Origin: Bradyrhizobium sp. Arg816
Lineage (GTDB): Bacteria > Pseudomonadota > Alphaproteobacteria > Rhizobiales > Xanthobacteraceae
NCBI RefSeq assembly: GCF_029989365.1
Contig: NZ_JAPRAQ010000003.1
Coordinates: 62,001 to 126,000 of the forward strand
Length of the DNA: 64,000 bases
Direction: 5' to 3'
A model generated the notes under the pieces. It was given only the letters and a program-made list of their open reading frames with translations, was not told the origin of the DNA and did no database searches. Both the position numbers and the translations under genes were made by a program. This document shows positions 1-9,740 of this stretch, in pieces (the stretch's first letter is position 1; each line of letters opens with the position of its first letter).

Positions 1-400
1 CGCTCTGGCCGTCGGCCGGGCGATAACCAAAGTAGCGCCAGCCGTCGATCACCTGCTCCGGCGAGCCGCGGCTGATGCCGAGCTGGAGCCTCCCGCCGGC
101 GATGAGATCGGCGCTGCCTGCATCCTCGATCATGTAGAGCGGGTTCTCGTAGCGCATGTCGATCACGGCCGTGCCGATTTCGATTGTGCTGGTTTTTGCG
201 CCGACGGCGGCGAGCAGCGGGAAGGGCGAGGCCAGCTGGCGCGCGAAGTGATGCACGCGGAAATAGGCGCCGTCCGCGCCGAGCTGTTCCGCCGCGACGG
301 CCAGCTCGATGGATTGCAGCAGCGTGTCCGCCGCCGAGCGGGTCTGCGACTGCGGCGAGGGCGTCCAGTGTCCGAAGGACAGAAATCCGATCTTTTTCAT
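1..400 (-). CDS. LLM-class flavin-dependent oxidoreductase (partial)
   Basis: Luciferase-like TIM-barrel monooxygenase that would use reduced flavin to oxidise a small organic substrate, identity unknown. About 133 N-terminal codons are present and the gene runs off the left edge. Family features visible are the N-terminus KKIGFLSFGHW, the segment ADGAYFRVHHF and the stretch LQLGISRGSP. The ATG at 400 is preferred because relatives begin at KKIGF; an ATG three codons upstream (409) is also in frame. It starts 21-30 nt after the LysR gene on the same strand, so the two may be co-transcribed. A complete member of the same family is at 60101-61108. Confidence 0.85.
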   Translation of the reverse strand, partial: MKKIGFLSFGHWTPSPQSQTRSAADTLLQSIELAVAAEQLGADGAYFRVHHFARQLASPFPLLAAVGAKTSTIEIGTAVIDMRYENPLYMIEDAGSADLIAGGRLQLGISRGSPEQVIDGWRYFGYRPADGQS

Positions 401-430
401 GGGCGTCATTTAATGATGGCAGGGGCGGCG

Positions 431-1360
431 TCAACCGCCTGCGCCGGCGGCGGGGGTATGCGACGGGGCTGGCGTGAAATGCTCGGCGCGGTCAACCAGG
501 AGATCCAGAAAGCTTCGCGCGCGCAGCGACATCCACTGCGTCTCCGGATAGACCGCATGCAGGGGCAGCGCGGCGATGGTGTAGTCCGGAAGCACATGCT
601 CGAGCTCGCCGCTGCGAAGACCCTCCGCGGCATTCCATTCGGGCAGGATCGCGATGCCGAGATGCTGCATCGTCGCCTCCTGCATCGCATCGGCGTCGTC
701 GACATGAATGGGTCCGTTGATCGATGCGACGTGACGACCATGCTCGGATTCGAAGGCCCATTGGTGCGCCGGCGACATCCGTGAATAGACGATGCACTGG
801 TGCGAGCCGAGATCGTCAGGCGTCCGCGGCAGCGGGCGGCCGTGCAGATAGGTGGGTGTCGCGACCAGATGGCGCTGCACGGTCCCGAGCCGGCGGGCGA
901 CCAGCGTGCTCGGCTCCAGGTTTCCTATGCGCAGCGCCAGCTCGATGCCTTCTTCCACCAGATTGACGAACCGCTCGCTGAAGCGGATGTCGACCCGCAC
1001 TTCCGGGTAATTCCGAACGTACTCGGCGATGACAGGCATCATGTAGCGCCGTCCGAACGACGACGGCACGCCGATCCGGAGCGTGCCGGTGGGGCGGGGT
1101 GCGGCCTGCTCGACACTCGACCGCGCCATGTCGAAGCTGTCGAGGATCTGCCGCGCGAGATCGTAGATCCGGTGCGCCTCGGCCGTCGGCTTCAGTGTGC
1201 GCGTCGTGCGCGAAAACAGCTGCGTGCCGAATTCGCTTTCAAGCATCGCAATGCGCTTGCTGATCGCGGGCTGGCCGATCCCGAGCTCCTTGGCCGCAGC
1301 CGAGAAGCTGCCGCCCTCCAGGGCGCGAACGAAAGCGCGCAGGCAATCGATCCGGTCCAT
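431..1360 (-). CDS. LysR family transcriptional regulator
   Basis: DNA-binding regulator of 309 aa, the usual LysR length. The N-terminal winged helix-turn-helix is clear (SFSAAAKELGIGQPAISKR near residues 18-36, then TQLFSRTTRTLKPT). The rest is the periplasmic-binding-protein-like effector domain, beginning near RIGVPSSFGRRYMMPVI. It is divergent from the flavin monooxygenase pair at 1480-3240 across a 119-bp gap with symmetric half-sites at 1366-1401, so it most likely controls that pair and itself. The inducer is not readable from sequence. The C-terminal tail is Ala/Pro/Gly-rich and of no clear function. Confidence 0.93.
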   Translation of the reverse strand: MDRIDCLRAFVRALEGGSFSAAAKELGIGQPAISKRIAMLESEFGTQLFSRTTRTLKPTAEAHRIYDLARQILDSFDMARSSVEQAAPRPTGTLRIGVPSSFGRRYMMPVIAEYVRNYPEVRVDIRFSERFVNLVEEGIELALRIGNLEPSTLVARRLGTVQRHLVATPTYLHGRPLPRTPDDLGSHQCIVYSRMSPAHQWAFESEHGRHVASINGPIHVDDADAMQEATMQHLGIAILPEWNAAEGLRSGELEHVLPDYTIAALPLHAVYPETQWMSLRARSFLDLLVDRAEHFTPAPSHTPAAGAGG

Positions 1361-1365
1361 AATTC

Positions 1366-1401
1366 ATTCCTGTTTGGAATAAATTATATCCCATTTATTC
1401 C
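1366..1401. promoter_or_regulatory. Candidate LysR operator: three ATTCC/GGAAT half-sites
   Basis: Between the divergent LysR and styA-like genes, ATTCC (1366-1370) and GGAAT (1376-1380) form a dyad with 5-nt spacing that contains a T-N11-A core. The second half-site is also part of GGAATAAA (1376-1383), which is exactly mirrored by TTTATTCC (1394-1401). One recognition site plus a second activation-type site about two helical turns away is the usual LysR layout. Assignment to this regulator is inference from position. Confidence 0.6.
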
Positions 1402-1479
1402 GTAGTGCGCAATCCGGAGGGCCGTTAGGCTCCCTCAAAACAAGCCATCACAGGGCAAGGAAACAGGGGAGGAGACCAC

Positions 1480-2730
1480 GTGGCACGCAACATCGGAATC
1501 GTCGGCGCCGGCATCGCCGGCCTGCATCTCGCGCTCTACCTGCAGAAACATGGCGTGGACGCCACTGTTATCACCGACCGGCCGCCCGAGGACTATCGCG
1601 ACATCCGCCTGCTTAACACCGTCGCGCATCACCATGTGACGATCGCGCGCGAGGACTATCTCGGCGTCAATCACTGGAGCGATCCGAAGGACCATTATTA
1701 CTACCACGACCATTTCTTCAATTTTCCGCAGCCGCTGAGCTTTCGCGGCGATTTCTCGAAGCCGAGCCGCGCCGTCGACTACCGGATCTATCTTCCTGCC
1801 CTGATGCAGGATTTTGTCAGCCGCGGTGGCAAGATCGAATACCGCCGCATCGAAGAGCGCGACATCCGTCCGCTGGTCGCCCGTTTCGATCTCCTGGTCG
1901 TCTCGACCGGCAAGGGTCCGCTGGGCCAGCTCTTCACTTACCGGCCGGAGCACACGCCCTATTCGCAGCCGCAACGGCGGCTGTGCGTCGGGCTTTACAC
2001 CGGCGTGCGGCAGCCCGATCCCATGAACGTCACGCTCTCGGTGTCTCCAGGACATGGCGAGATGATCGTGATCCCGACCATTACGTTCGGCGGTGTCGCC
2101 AACGCACTGCTGATGGAGAACGTGCCGGGCGGCGACATGGAGGAACTGGCCACGCTCAGCTACGACGACAACCCGAAGCACTTCTTGAAGGTGCTGCTGG
2201 GCAAGCTCGAGAAGCATCACCCGACGACCTACGACCGCATCGACACCGCGCGGTTCGATCTCGCGCAGCCGCAGGACCTGCTGCAAGGCGGCGTGGTCCC
2301 GACGGTGCGCAACACTGTGGTCGAGTTCGACGACGGCAAATGCGCGATTGCGCTCGGCGACGTCCATGCGATCGTCGATCCCATGATGGGCCAGGGCGCC
2401 AATATCGCATCCTATGCGGCCTTCGTGCTCGGCGAGGAGATCGTCAACGCGGACGCGCTCGACGTACGCCTCTGCGAGAAGGTCGAGCTGAAACGACAGG
2501 ATCGCGTGCTGGCGGCCTCGCGCTGGACCAATGTGATGCTGCAGCCGCCGACGGAAGCGCTGGGCATGCTGATCGGCGCGATGAGCCAGAACCCGGCGCT
2601 GGCCAACGAGTTCACCGAGAATTTCAACTACCCGGACCGGCAGTGGGATCGCATCTGCACGCCGCAGCGCATCCAGGCCTGGATCGAACGCATGTCGGCG
2701 CCATCAGAGCCGGTCAGGGCGATTGCGTGA
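1480..2730 (+). CDS. Styrene/indole monooxygenase-type FAD-dependent oxygenase (StyA-like)
   Basis: Oxygenase component of a two-component flavoprotein monooxygenase. The family epoxidises styrene- or indole-like aromatics using FADH2 supplied by a separate reductase. The 416-aa protein starts with the nucleotide-binding fingerprint GIVGAGIAGLHLALYL (residues 5-20) and has the second FAD motif GDVHAIVDPMMGQGANIA near residue 290, with no NAD(P)H site, as expected for StyA. GTG start with the strong ribosome site GGGGAGGA 7 nt upstream. The reductase gene follows after 6 nt. The true substrate is unknown; no styrene oxide isomerase or aldehyde dehydrogenase lies nearby, so indole-type or side-chain oxidation is as likely as styrene catabolism. 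Confidence 0.85.
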   Translation: MARNIGIVGAGIAGLHLALYLQKHGVDATVITDRPPEDYRDIRLLNTVAHHHVTIAREDYLGVNHWSDPKDHYYYHDHFFNFPQPLSFRGDFSKPSRAVDYRIYLPALMQDFVSRGGKIEYRRIEERDIRPLVARFDLLVVSTGKGPLGQLFTYRPEHTPYSQPQRRLCVGLYTGVRQPDPMNVTLSVSPGHGEMIVIPTITFGGVANALLMENVPGGDMEELATLSYDDNPKHFLKVLLGKLEKHHPTTYDRIDTARFDLAQPQDLLQGGVVPTVRNTVVEFDDGKCAIALGDVHAIVDPMMGQGANIASYAAFVLGEEIVNADALDVRLCEKVELKRQDRVLAASRWTNVMLQPPTEALGMLIGAMSQNPALANEFTENFNYPDRQWDRICTPQRIQAWIERMSAPSEPVRAIA

Positions 2731-2736
2731 GGACCG

Positions 2737-3240
2737 ATGCGAGTGGGGACTGACATCCAGCGCGCCAATCCGGCGTCGTTCCGCGAAGCCGCGTCGCGCT
2801 TTGCGACCGGCGTCGCGGTGCTGACCGCGCTGGACGAGCACGGCCGGGTCTGCGGCATGACCGCGAACAGCTTTGTCACCGTCAGCCTGTCCCCGCCGAC
2901 CGTGCTGGTGTCGGTCATGCCGGGACGCATGCACCGGGCGATCTCGGCGACAGGACGCTATTGCGTCAACGTCCTGCCCGAGCATGGCCGGGACCTGTCG
3001 CGGCACTTCGCGAGCCAGCCGAACACCGGCGCGGCGCCGGATTACGACATCGTCGACGGCCTGCCGCGCCTGTCCAGCTGCATGGCCTGGTTCGCCTGCG
3101 AGGTCACACGCCACGTCGATGTCAGCGACCACACGCTGATCATCGCCGAAGTCTCGAACTGCGACTACCACGACACCACGCCGCTGGTGTTCTTCTCAAG
3201 CCGGTATCATCTCGGGCCGGGCGTGCCGGTGGATCGGTGA
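2737..3240 (+). CDS. Flavin reductase (StyB-like), partner of the monooxygenase
   Basis: NAD(P)H:flavin reductase of 167 aa that would supply FADH2 to the upstream oxygenase. It has the split-barrel flavin-reductase fold: FREAASRFATGVAVLTA near the N-terminus, the flavin-binding stretch GMTANSFVTVSLSPPTVLVS (residues 43-62), and CVNVL followed by the C-terminal YHDTTPLVFFSSRYH. It begins 6 nt after the oxygenase stop codon, so translation is probably coupled. The next gene is convergent. A related but distinct reductase-fold protein is at 54704-55321. Confidence 0.88.
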   Translation: MRVGTDIQRANPASFREAASRFATGVAVLTALDEHGRVCGMTANSFVTVSLSPPTVLVSVMPGRMHRAISATGRYCVNVLPEHGRDLSRHFASQPNTGAAPDYDIVDGLPRLSSCMAWFACEVTRHVDVSDHTLIIAEVSNCDYHDTTPLVFFSSRYHLGPGVPVDR

Positions 3241-3251
3241 GGGGGCGGGCC

Positions 3252-3965
3252 TCAGGCGTAGGCCACCCAGCCGCGGAACGTGAAGCCGGTGTAGAACAGG
3301 GTTGGGTCGGAGAAGCCTGCGTCGCGCAAGATTGCTTCGTCTCGCGCTGGCGCCAGGATGCTCAATTGCCCGTCGACCGCTTTGCGGGCGGCAGCAGCCT
3401 TATCGGGCTCGAGTCCAGATGCGGCGAGAAAGGCAGAATACCGCGAGAGCCAAAGCGGCCGTTCATCGTCGTCACCTGGGATGCTGAAATGGGCCGCAAC
3501 GAACGCCGCGCCTGGCTTGAGGCGGCGGCGGATTTCGGACGCCATTCGCAGCCGTTCCTCGACATCGACGAAGTGCAGGGTCAACAGGCACGTCGCGCCG
3601 TCGAATGGCCCCTCTGGCGCAACGTCAATATAGCCCTGATGCAGATGCGCGCGCGACGCGAGCGGGCCCAGCGTCTGCTTCGCGAGATTCAGCATCGCCG
3701 CGGACGGGTCCACGCCATCAAAGGTCCAGCGCGGCTGCGCTTGCGCAAAGGCATTCAGCTCCAGGCCGCCGCCGGCGCCAAGAACGAGTATTCGCGCATC
3801 TTCACGCGCGCGCTCGCCCAAGAGGATCGCCGCCATGGACAGCATCGAATTGTAGCCGGGAACGAACCGTGGCGGCCCTTCGGTGTACTTCGCCACCATC
3901 TGCGGATCGGAGAACGCGTTTTGAATGTCGGTCACGATGTTGTCCTGCTGAATAGAGTTCATCAT
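3252..3965 (-). CDS. Class I SAM-dependent methyltransferase
   Basis: Methyltransferase of 237 aa; substrate unknown. The Rossmann-fold motif I reads [15 protein letters not shown] near residues 60-74, followed by the acidic SAM-ribose position in [14 protein letters not shown] and the post-motif segment [16 protein letters not shown]. The first codons (MMNSIQQ) overlap the stop of the upstream Rrf2 gene by 4 nt (ATGA-type junction), so the two form one operon. Rrf2-methyltransferase pairs suggest a methylation response to a small reactive or toxic compound (inference). The 3' end converges with the StyB-like gene across a short hairpin that contains both stop codons. Confidence 0.85.
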   Translation of the reverse strand: MMNSIQQDNIVTDIQNAFSDPQMVAKYTEGPPRFVPGYNSMLSMAAILLGERAREDARILVLGAGGGLELNAFAQAQPRWTFDGVDPSAAMLNLAKQTLGPLASRAHLHQGYIDVAPEGPFDGATCLLTLHFVDVEERLRMASEIRRRLKPGAAFVAAHFSIPGDDDERPLWLSRYSAFLAASGLEPDKAAAARKAVDGQLSILAPARDEAILRDAGFSDPTLFYTGFTFRGWVAYA

Positions 3966-4420
3966 GCGTGATGGGCGCTCATGCCTTGAAGCTTTCGGGA
4001 TCCGAGGCGTTTGCGCAGATCGTCACCCAGCATCGCCAGCGTCACCTCGCCCAAGCGCGACAGCAGCAGTGCCTCTGCATCGTCAAAGGCCTGATCGAGC
4101 GCCGCATTGACGGCTTGCTCGACAAGGCAGCCCGGCGCCTCCGTCCTATTGCCCATGGCCAGAAGCGAGGGGCTGCCGAGCGCGGCGTAGACATCGCGCA
4201 GCGTCACCTTCGAAAGATCGCAAGCCAGCGTCCAGCCACCGCCGTGCCCCTTCTCGGACCGGACGTAATTGAGGTCCCGCAGGCCCGCCATGATGCGGCG
4301 GATCACCACCGGGTTGGTGTCCATGGCCTTCGCCAGGGTCTCTGAGGTGAAGGGGCCAGGCTGCTGCGCCATGTGCAGCAGGACGTGGAGAACCCCTGAT
4401 AATCGGCTGTCTCGTTTCAT
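3962..4420 (-). CDS. Rrf2 family transcriptional regulator
   Basis: Regulator of 152 aa with the Rrf2 winged helix ([15 protein letters not shown], then [19 protein letters not shown]) and the glycine-rich wing GHGGGWTLA. It lacks the three-cysteine Fe-S cluster motif of IscR/NsrR/RsrR; the only Cys in the relevant half is in [10 protein letters not shown]. It therefore resembles the cluster-free, single-Cys YwnA-like group, which may sense thiol-reactive compounds (inference). Start at 4420 (MKRDSRL) is chosen because it begins the conserved domain; a start at 4456 would add 12 atypical residues. A 25-bp dyad lies across this start codon, indicating autorepression. Confidence 0.85.
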   Translation of the reverse strand: MKRDSRLSGVLHVLLHMAQQPGPFTSETLAKAMDTNPVVIRRIMAGLRDLNYVRSEKGHGGGWTLACDLSKVTLRDVYAALGSPSLLAMGNRTEAPGCLVEQAVNAALDQAFDDAEALLLSRLGEVTLAMLGDDLRKRLGSRKLQGMSAHHA

Positions 4421-4441
4421 GTAACTTCTTATGTTACATGA
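4417..4441. promoter_or_regulatory. Dyad over the rrf2 start codon, probable Rrf2 operator
   Basis: TCATGTAAC (4417-4425) and GTTACATGA (4433-4441) are perfect 9-bp inverted arms around a 7-nt spacer. The left arm includes the complementary CAT of the Rrf2 start codon. Size and symmetry fit an Rrf2 dimer site; binding by this regulator is inference. Confidence 0.65.
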
Positions 4442-4563
4442 TGGCGCCGAGGTCAACTGGTTTTGGTGCGTGCTGTTCCGATCTCACGAAGTCCGAGTAT
4501 TCTACGATTTTCCCGCGCGACCGTCGAAATTCTGGCGATCGTTGCCAAATCGGAGGCTGAGTC

Positions 4564-4842
4564 ATGCCTCACACAGGTCGGAGATCCGGAGTGAAAGAGG
4601 TCCCGCTCTCCGTGATCAAGGATGATCTGTCCCGCTATCTCCGTGAGGCCCAGAGACGCAGGAGATTGTCATCACGCGTCACGGCAAGCCGGCAGGCGTG
4701 TTGATTGGATTCGAGCCGGAGGAAAGATTGGTTCGAATACCGCTTGGAGCATGATCCTCGCTTCCTGCAGCGCGTCGAACAGGCGCGGAACAGCCTGCGC
4801 GCGGGACGCGGCGTGAAGCTTGAGGATATCGATACGGAGTAG
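4564..4842 (+). pseudogene. Phd/YefM-family antitoxin, broken by two compensating frameshifts
   Basis: The reading frame starts normally (MPHTGRRSGVKEVPLSVIKD, then DLSRYLREA), loses a base at about 4651-4655, continues in another frame as TQEIVITRHGKPAGVLIGFE, then regains the first frame through one extra base near 4725 and ends as DWFEYRLEHDPRFLQRVEQA and RNSLRAGRGVKLEDIDTE before a TAG at 4840-4842. Reassembled, this is a roughly 93-codon Phd/YefM antitoxin. Read straight through, the original frame hits TGA at 4702-4704, so no intact antitoxin is made. No toxin gene remains beside it. The two lesions could also be assembly errors. Confidence 0.75.
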
Positions 4843-5133
4843 CGCTGGGGGCTTGCCGACGCCATGCGCCGATGATGCCATTATGCTCCAGTTTTGCCCG
4901 ACGGGTCAAGCTATTTTCTGTTTTTCGGAAATTTCGTGCGAGAGCAACCAACCCAGACGTGACGGCGATTCAACCCGCCGTCGTTGCGCTTTAAGCCTTT
5001 GATTTCGCTATCGCCGGCTACTGTGCATGGGGTTGTTTTCGACTTTTTTTGTTTTGGGGTGCAAAAATATCTGTCCGAACCCGACTTGGTCCGGCGCTCG
5101 CCTTTTCATCAATCCATTTTCGGGAGGCGCATC
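4843..5133. other. Intergenic stretch with no gene, relatively AT-rich
   Basis: About 290 bp without a supportable gene. It contains short T-runs and a segment (roughly 4885-5096, including TTTTGCCCGACGGGTCAAGC) that I recall as a dispersed non-coding element in Bradyrhizobium genomes; this is from memory and unverified. A consensus ribosome site (CGGGAGG) appears only at the end, for the next gene. Confidence 0.3.
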
Positions 5134-5427
5134 ATGCAAGTCTATAACGTGGTGAAGTTCAAGGTGAAGGCCGGTGAGGAAGCCGCCTTCCTTGATGCGC
5201 ATCGGGACGGCAAGGCCAAATGGCCGGGTCTCGAACACGGCGTCATCATCAAGACCGGCGAGCAGACATTCTGCCTCATCGGCACGTGGGCCAGTCAGGA
5301 CGCGCTGGTTGACGCGCGATCGGCGATGATCAAGACGCTCGACAGTTTCAGGTCGGTGCTCGAGGACCAGGGCAACGGGCGCGGCGTGACGGATGCCGTG
5401 TCCGGGGCGGTGGTGCTCGCAATGTAG
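5134..5427 (+). CDS. Small ABM/dimeric ferredoxin-like fold protein
   Basis: A 97-aa protein with an alpha-beta pattern typical of the dimeric alpha/beta-barrel (antibiotic biosynthesis monooxygenase-like) superfamily: VVKFKVKAGEEAAFLDAHRD at the start, a central strand GVIIKTGEQTFCLIGTWAS, then a helix with LDSFRSVLED. Members act as small monooxygenases or ligand-binding proteins; no catalytic residue can be assigned here. Start at 5134 is fixed by the ribosome site CGGGAGG 6 nt upstream; upstream in-frame starts lack one. It is monocistronic and convergent with ygiQ. Confidence 0.6.
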   Translation: MQVYNVVKFKVKAGEEAAFLDAHRDGKAKWPGLEHGVIIKTGEQTFCLIGTWASQDALVDARSAMIKTLDSFRSVLEDQGNGRGVTDAVSGAVVLAM

Positions 5428-5445
5428 CAGGCGGCTGGCCGCCTG

Positions 5446-5448
<3 letters not shown>
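5425..5448. terminator. Bidirectional hairpin containing both convergent stop codons
   Basis: TAGCAGGCGG (5425-5434) and CCGCCTGCTA (5439-5448) form a perfect 10-bp stem with a CTGG tetraloop. The left end is the TAG of the upstream gene and the right end is the reverse-complement TAG of ygiQ. No long U-run follows on either strand, so it may act as a processing or weak bidirectional termination hairpin. Confidence 0.6.
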
Positions 5449-7467
<2,019 letters not shown>

Positions 7468-7563
7468 GGCGCACAGGCATAGGACTCCGGCGGCGCAAAT
7501 TCAACCGACGGACACGTGAAGATTCGCGGTTCCGCCAGGAGCAATCCGGCCCGCGTGAGCGCG

Positions 7564-7677
7564 TTAACCGTTTGCGAGCCCCTGCCGGACGTCGGCAGTC
7601 GTGGCCGGTTCGCGGCCATGCCGGCGGACCATCCGTACGGCGTCCTCGACGAGGCGGAGATTGGTCGCCGTCGAGCC
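7564..7677 (-). pseudogene. C-terminal relic resembling a BKACE/DUF849 beta-keto acid cleavage enzyme
   Basis: In the gap between ygiQ and the DMT exporter, one minus-strand frame ends TATNLRLVEDAVRMVRRHG then REPATTADVRQGLANG and a stop. This looks like the last ~37 residues of the DUF849 (3-keto-5-aminohexanoate cleavage enzyme-like) family, whose proteins end in a similar ELVERAV...GREPATPAEAR pattern. No upstream portion is recognisable, so it would be a deletion remnant. The match is short and from memory. Confidence 0.35.
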
Positions 7678-7718
7678 CAGCACCGCCGCCCGGAACGGTG
7701 CGCGTGCCGCATATGCAT

Positions 7719-8699
7719 ATGAGCGATCCCTCTTCCGGGTTCTCACCGGGGCCGACATCGGATATCCGATTGCCCATGGGCAAGGAAACTTCTGACGGCG
7801 CGGCGCCGTCCACCGAGGCCTGGCTCGGTGCGGTTGCGCTGATCGGCTTCATCCTGGTGGCGACCGCGCAGGCCTCAAATCAGATTCTGGCGCGCGGGCT
7901 TGCGGGGTCGGTCCCGCCCTTCGCGCTCGCCTTCTTCCGCTGGAGCATCGTTGCCATCGGGCTCGCGCCGATCGCATTCGCCGAAATCCGCGCCGGCCGC
8001 GTGCCACTTGGCAAGAACATCTGGCCGATCCTCGCCGCCGGCTTCATGGGCATGTTCCTCTGCGGCGGCCCGGTCTATGCCGCGGGCATCTCGACGACGG
8101 CGATCCACATCGCGTTGATCATGGCGCTGTCGCCGATCACGGTGCTGATGATCTCTGCGGTGCTCGGCATCGAGCATGTCGGCCCGCTGCAATGGCTCGG
8201 CACAGCGCTTGCGCTCGCCGGCGCCTTGCTCATCATCTCCGGCGGTCATCCGGAGACCTTGTTCGCACTGGAGACGGCAGCGGGCGATGGCCTGGTCGTG
8301 ATCGCGATGCTCGGCTGGTCCGGCTACACGCTGCTGCAATCGCGCGCGGCGCCCAAGGCGTCGCTGCTGGCGCGCATGAGCCTGTTCGCAGGCGCCGGCG
8401 CGCTGTTCTCGCTGCCGCAGGCGCTGATCGAGATGTGGACCACGCCGGCGCAGGTCTTCAGCACGAAAGCGGTGTCGGCTTATGTCTTCGCCGGGATCGT
8501 TCCCGGGCTGCTCGCCTATGCCGGCTTTGCCTGGCTCGGCGGCAAATTCGGTTCGGTCCGAACCTCGCTCGTGCTTTATCTCGGACCGATCGCGAGCGCC
8601 CTGCTGTCGTTCGCAATTCTCGGTGAGCCGCCAAAACTGATCCATCTGTTCGGCGGTGTGCTGATCCTCGGTGGGGTCTGGGCGAGCCTGCGCAAATAG
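7719..8699 (+). CDS. DMT-family (EamA) transporter
   Basis: Inner-membrane exporter of the drug/metabolite transporter superfamily with two EamA repeats and about ten hydrophobic helices (for example AWLGAVALIGFILVATAQAS near the start and LIHLFGGVLILGGVWASL at the end). Each repeat closes with the usual pattern (GTALALAGALLIISGG; LYLGPIASALLSFAILGE). Substrate not predictable. No start has a clear ribosome site: ATG 7719 (326 aa) is used, and ATG 7776 (307 aa), just before MGKETSDG, is a good alternative because the first membrane helix begins soon after it. Confidence 0.82.
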   Translation: MSDPSSGFSPGPTSDIRLPMGKETSDGAAPSTEAWLGAVALIGFILVATAQASNQILARGLAGSVPPFALAFFRWSIVAIGLAPIAFAEIRAGRVPLGKNIWPILAAGFMGMFLCGGPVYAAGISTTAIHIALIMALSPITVLMISAVLGIEHVGPLQWLGTALALAGALLIISGGHPETLFALETAAGDGLVVIAMLGWSGYTLLQSRAAPKASLLARMSLFAGAGALFSLPQALIEMWTTPAQVFSTKAVSAYVFAGIVPGLLAYAGFAWLGGKFGSVRTSLVLYLGPIASALLSFAILGEPPKLIHLFGGVLILGGVWASLRK

Positions 8700-8865
8700 T
8701 TCCATCGCTCGGAGTTGTGGTTCATTCGCAGGAACCAACGGCCTCCGCGAACATTCTGATCAAGGGACCGGTGCGAGCCATGCTCGCGCGCGACCCGACC
8801 ATCCCGGCGCCAGTGCCGTAACCGGATTTTGCCTCGACGCTTCGTTTCGGGGCGATGGGGGACTT

Positions 8866-9030
8866 GTGAGTACGGTCATAGAGAACTTGTTGTCACGGAA
8901 GCAGAAGCTTGTGGAACAGCTCGAGAAGGCGCAGTCGGTCGACGATCGCGACAAGATCGAGCACCAGCTCGAACAGATCAACACCGCGCTGGATTTTCTG
9001 GACAGGCCGGGATCGAGAGACGCGCGGTAG
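8866..9030 (+). CDS. Small coiled-coil hypothetical protein (54 aa)
   Basis: Short basic/acidic helical protein starting at GTG 8866, preceded by the purine run GATGGGGGA. The translation STVIENLLSRKQKLVEQLEK then AQSVDDRDKIEHQLEQINTA shows a leucine heptad pattern over nearly its whole length, ending near FLDRPGSRDAR. Function not recognised; likely a homo-oligomeric or partner-binding helix. It is flanked by the DMT exporter and a convergent GntR gene. Confidence 0.6.
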   Translation: MSTVIENLLSRKQKLVEQLEKAQSVDDRDKIEHQLEQINTALDFLDRPGSRDAR

Positions 9031-9036
9031 AAGCGC

Positions 9037-9732
9037 TCAGTCCGGCTTCAGCGCCTCCACTTTCAAGGCCTCCACTTTCAAGGCCTTGGCGTAGACCAGG
9101 CCGGAATTGGTGATGTGCGTCGTCATCAGCGCTTCGAAGGCGGCGAACTCGCCGCGCGCGAACAGATCGAGCAGCTTGCGATGCTCGTCGAACGACGAGC
9201 GGGTGCGCACGTCGATCGGCGACGTCAGATTGGTGCGCAGCGCGGCGACGCGGCCCGAGACGAGCTGGTAGGATTCGATGAGATAGCGGTTGCCGCAATG
9301 CGCAAACAACCCTTCGTGAAAGCTCGCATCGGCGCGGCCATAGGCGATGTTGTCCTTTGCCGCGATCGCCGGCTCCATCGCCGCGATTGCCTCGCTCATC
9401 GTCGCAATTGCGCCGTCGCGATCGTGACGGAACGCGAGCTCGGCGGCCTTGGGCTCGAGCGCGATCCGGAAGGTGCAGAGCGCAGTGATGTCCTCCGCGC
9501 TCGGCGTGAACACGAAGCTGCCGACCTGCGGCCGGATCACGACCAGGCCCTGCGCCTGCAACTGGCCCATCGCCTCGCGCACCGGCGTGCGGCTGACACC
9601 GAAGGAATTCGCCACCATCTCCTCGGAGATGGCGGCGCCGAGCGCGAACTCGCCGTCGATGATGGCCTGGCGCAGCCGCAGCACCACCCGCTGCGACAGC
9701 GATTTCGGCGTATCGAGCTTGAGCGATCGCAT
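9037..9732 (-). CDS. GntR family (FadR/FCD) transcriptional regulator
   Basis: Regulator of 231 aa with an N-terminal winged helix (LRLRQAIIDGEFALGAAISE; MVANSFGVSRTPVREAMGQL) and a C-terminal all-helical FCD ligand domain containing the metal-ligand-type pattern D..FH..L (ADASFHEGLFAHCGN) and later DEHRKLLDLFARGEF. It lies 8 nt downstream of the FAD-linked oxidase on the same strand, so the oxidase-regulator pair is one operon. The likely target is the divergent promoter at 11154-11331. The C-terminus carries a duplicated VEALK unit from a 15-bp tandem repeat. Confidence 0.9.
   Translation of the reverse strand: MRSLKLDTPKSLSQRVVLRLRQAIIDGEFALGAAISEEMVANSFGVSRTPVREAMGQLQAQGLVVIRPQVGSFVFTPSAEDITALCTFRIALEPKAAELAFRHDRDGAIATMSEAIAAMEPAIAAKDNIAYGRADASFHEGLFAHCGNRYLIESYQLVSGRVAALRTNLTSPIDVRTRSSFDEHRKLLDLFARGEFAAFEALMTTHITNSGLVYAKALKVEALKVEALKPD
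9053..9082. repeat. 15-bp perfect tandem duplication inside the GntR 3' end
   Basis: GCCTCCACTTTCAAG occurs twice head to tail (9053-9067 and 9068-9082), adding one in-frame VEALK unit close to the protein's C-terminus. It looks like a recent slippage duplication. Confidence 0.9.
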
Positions 9733-9740
9733 CTGCTGTC

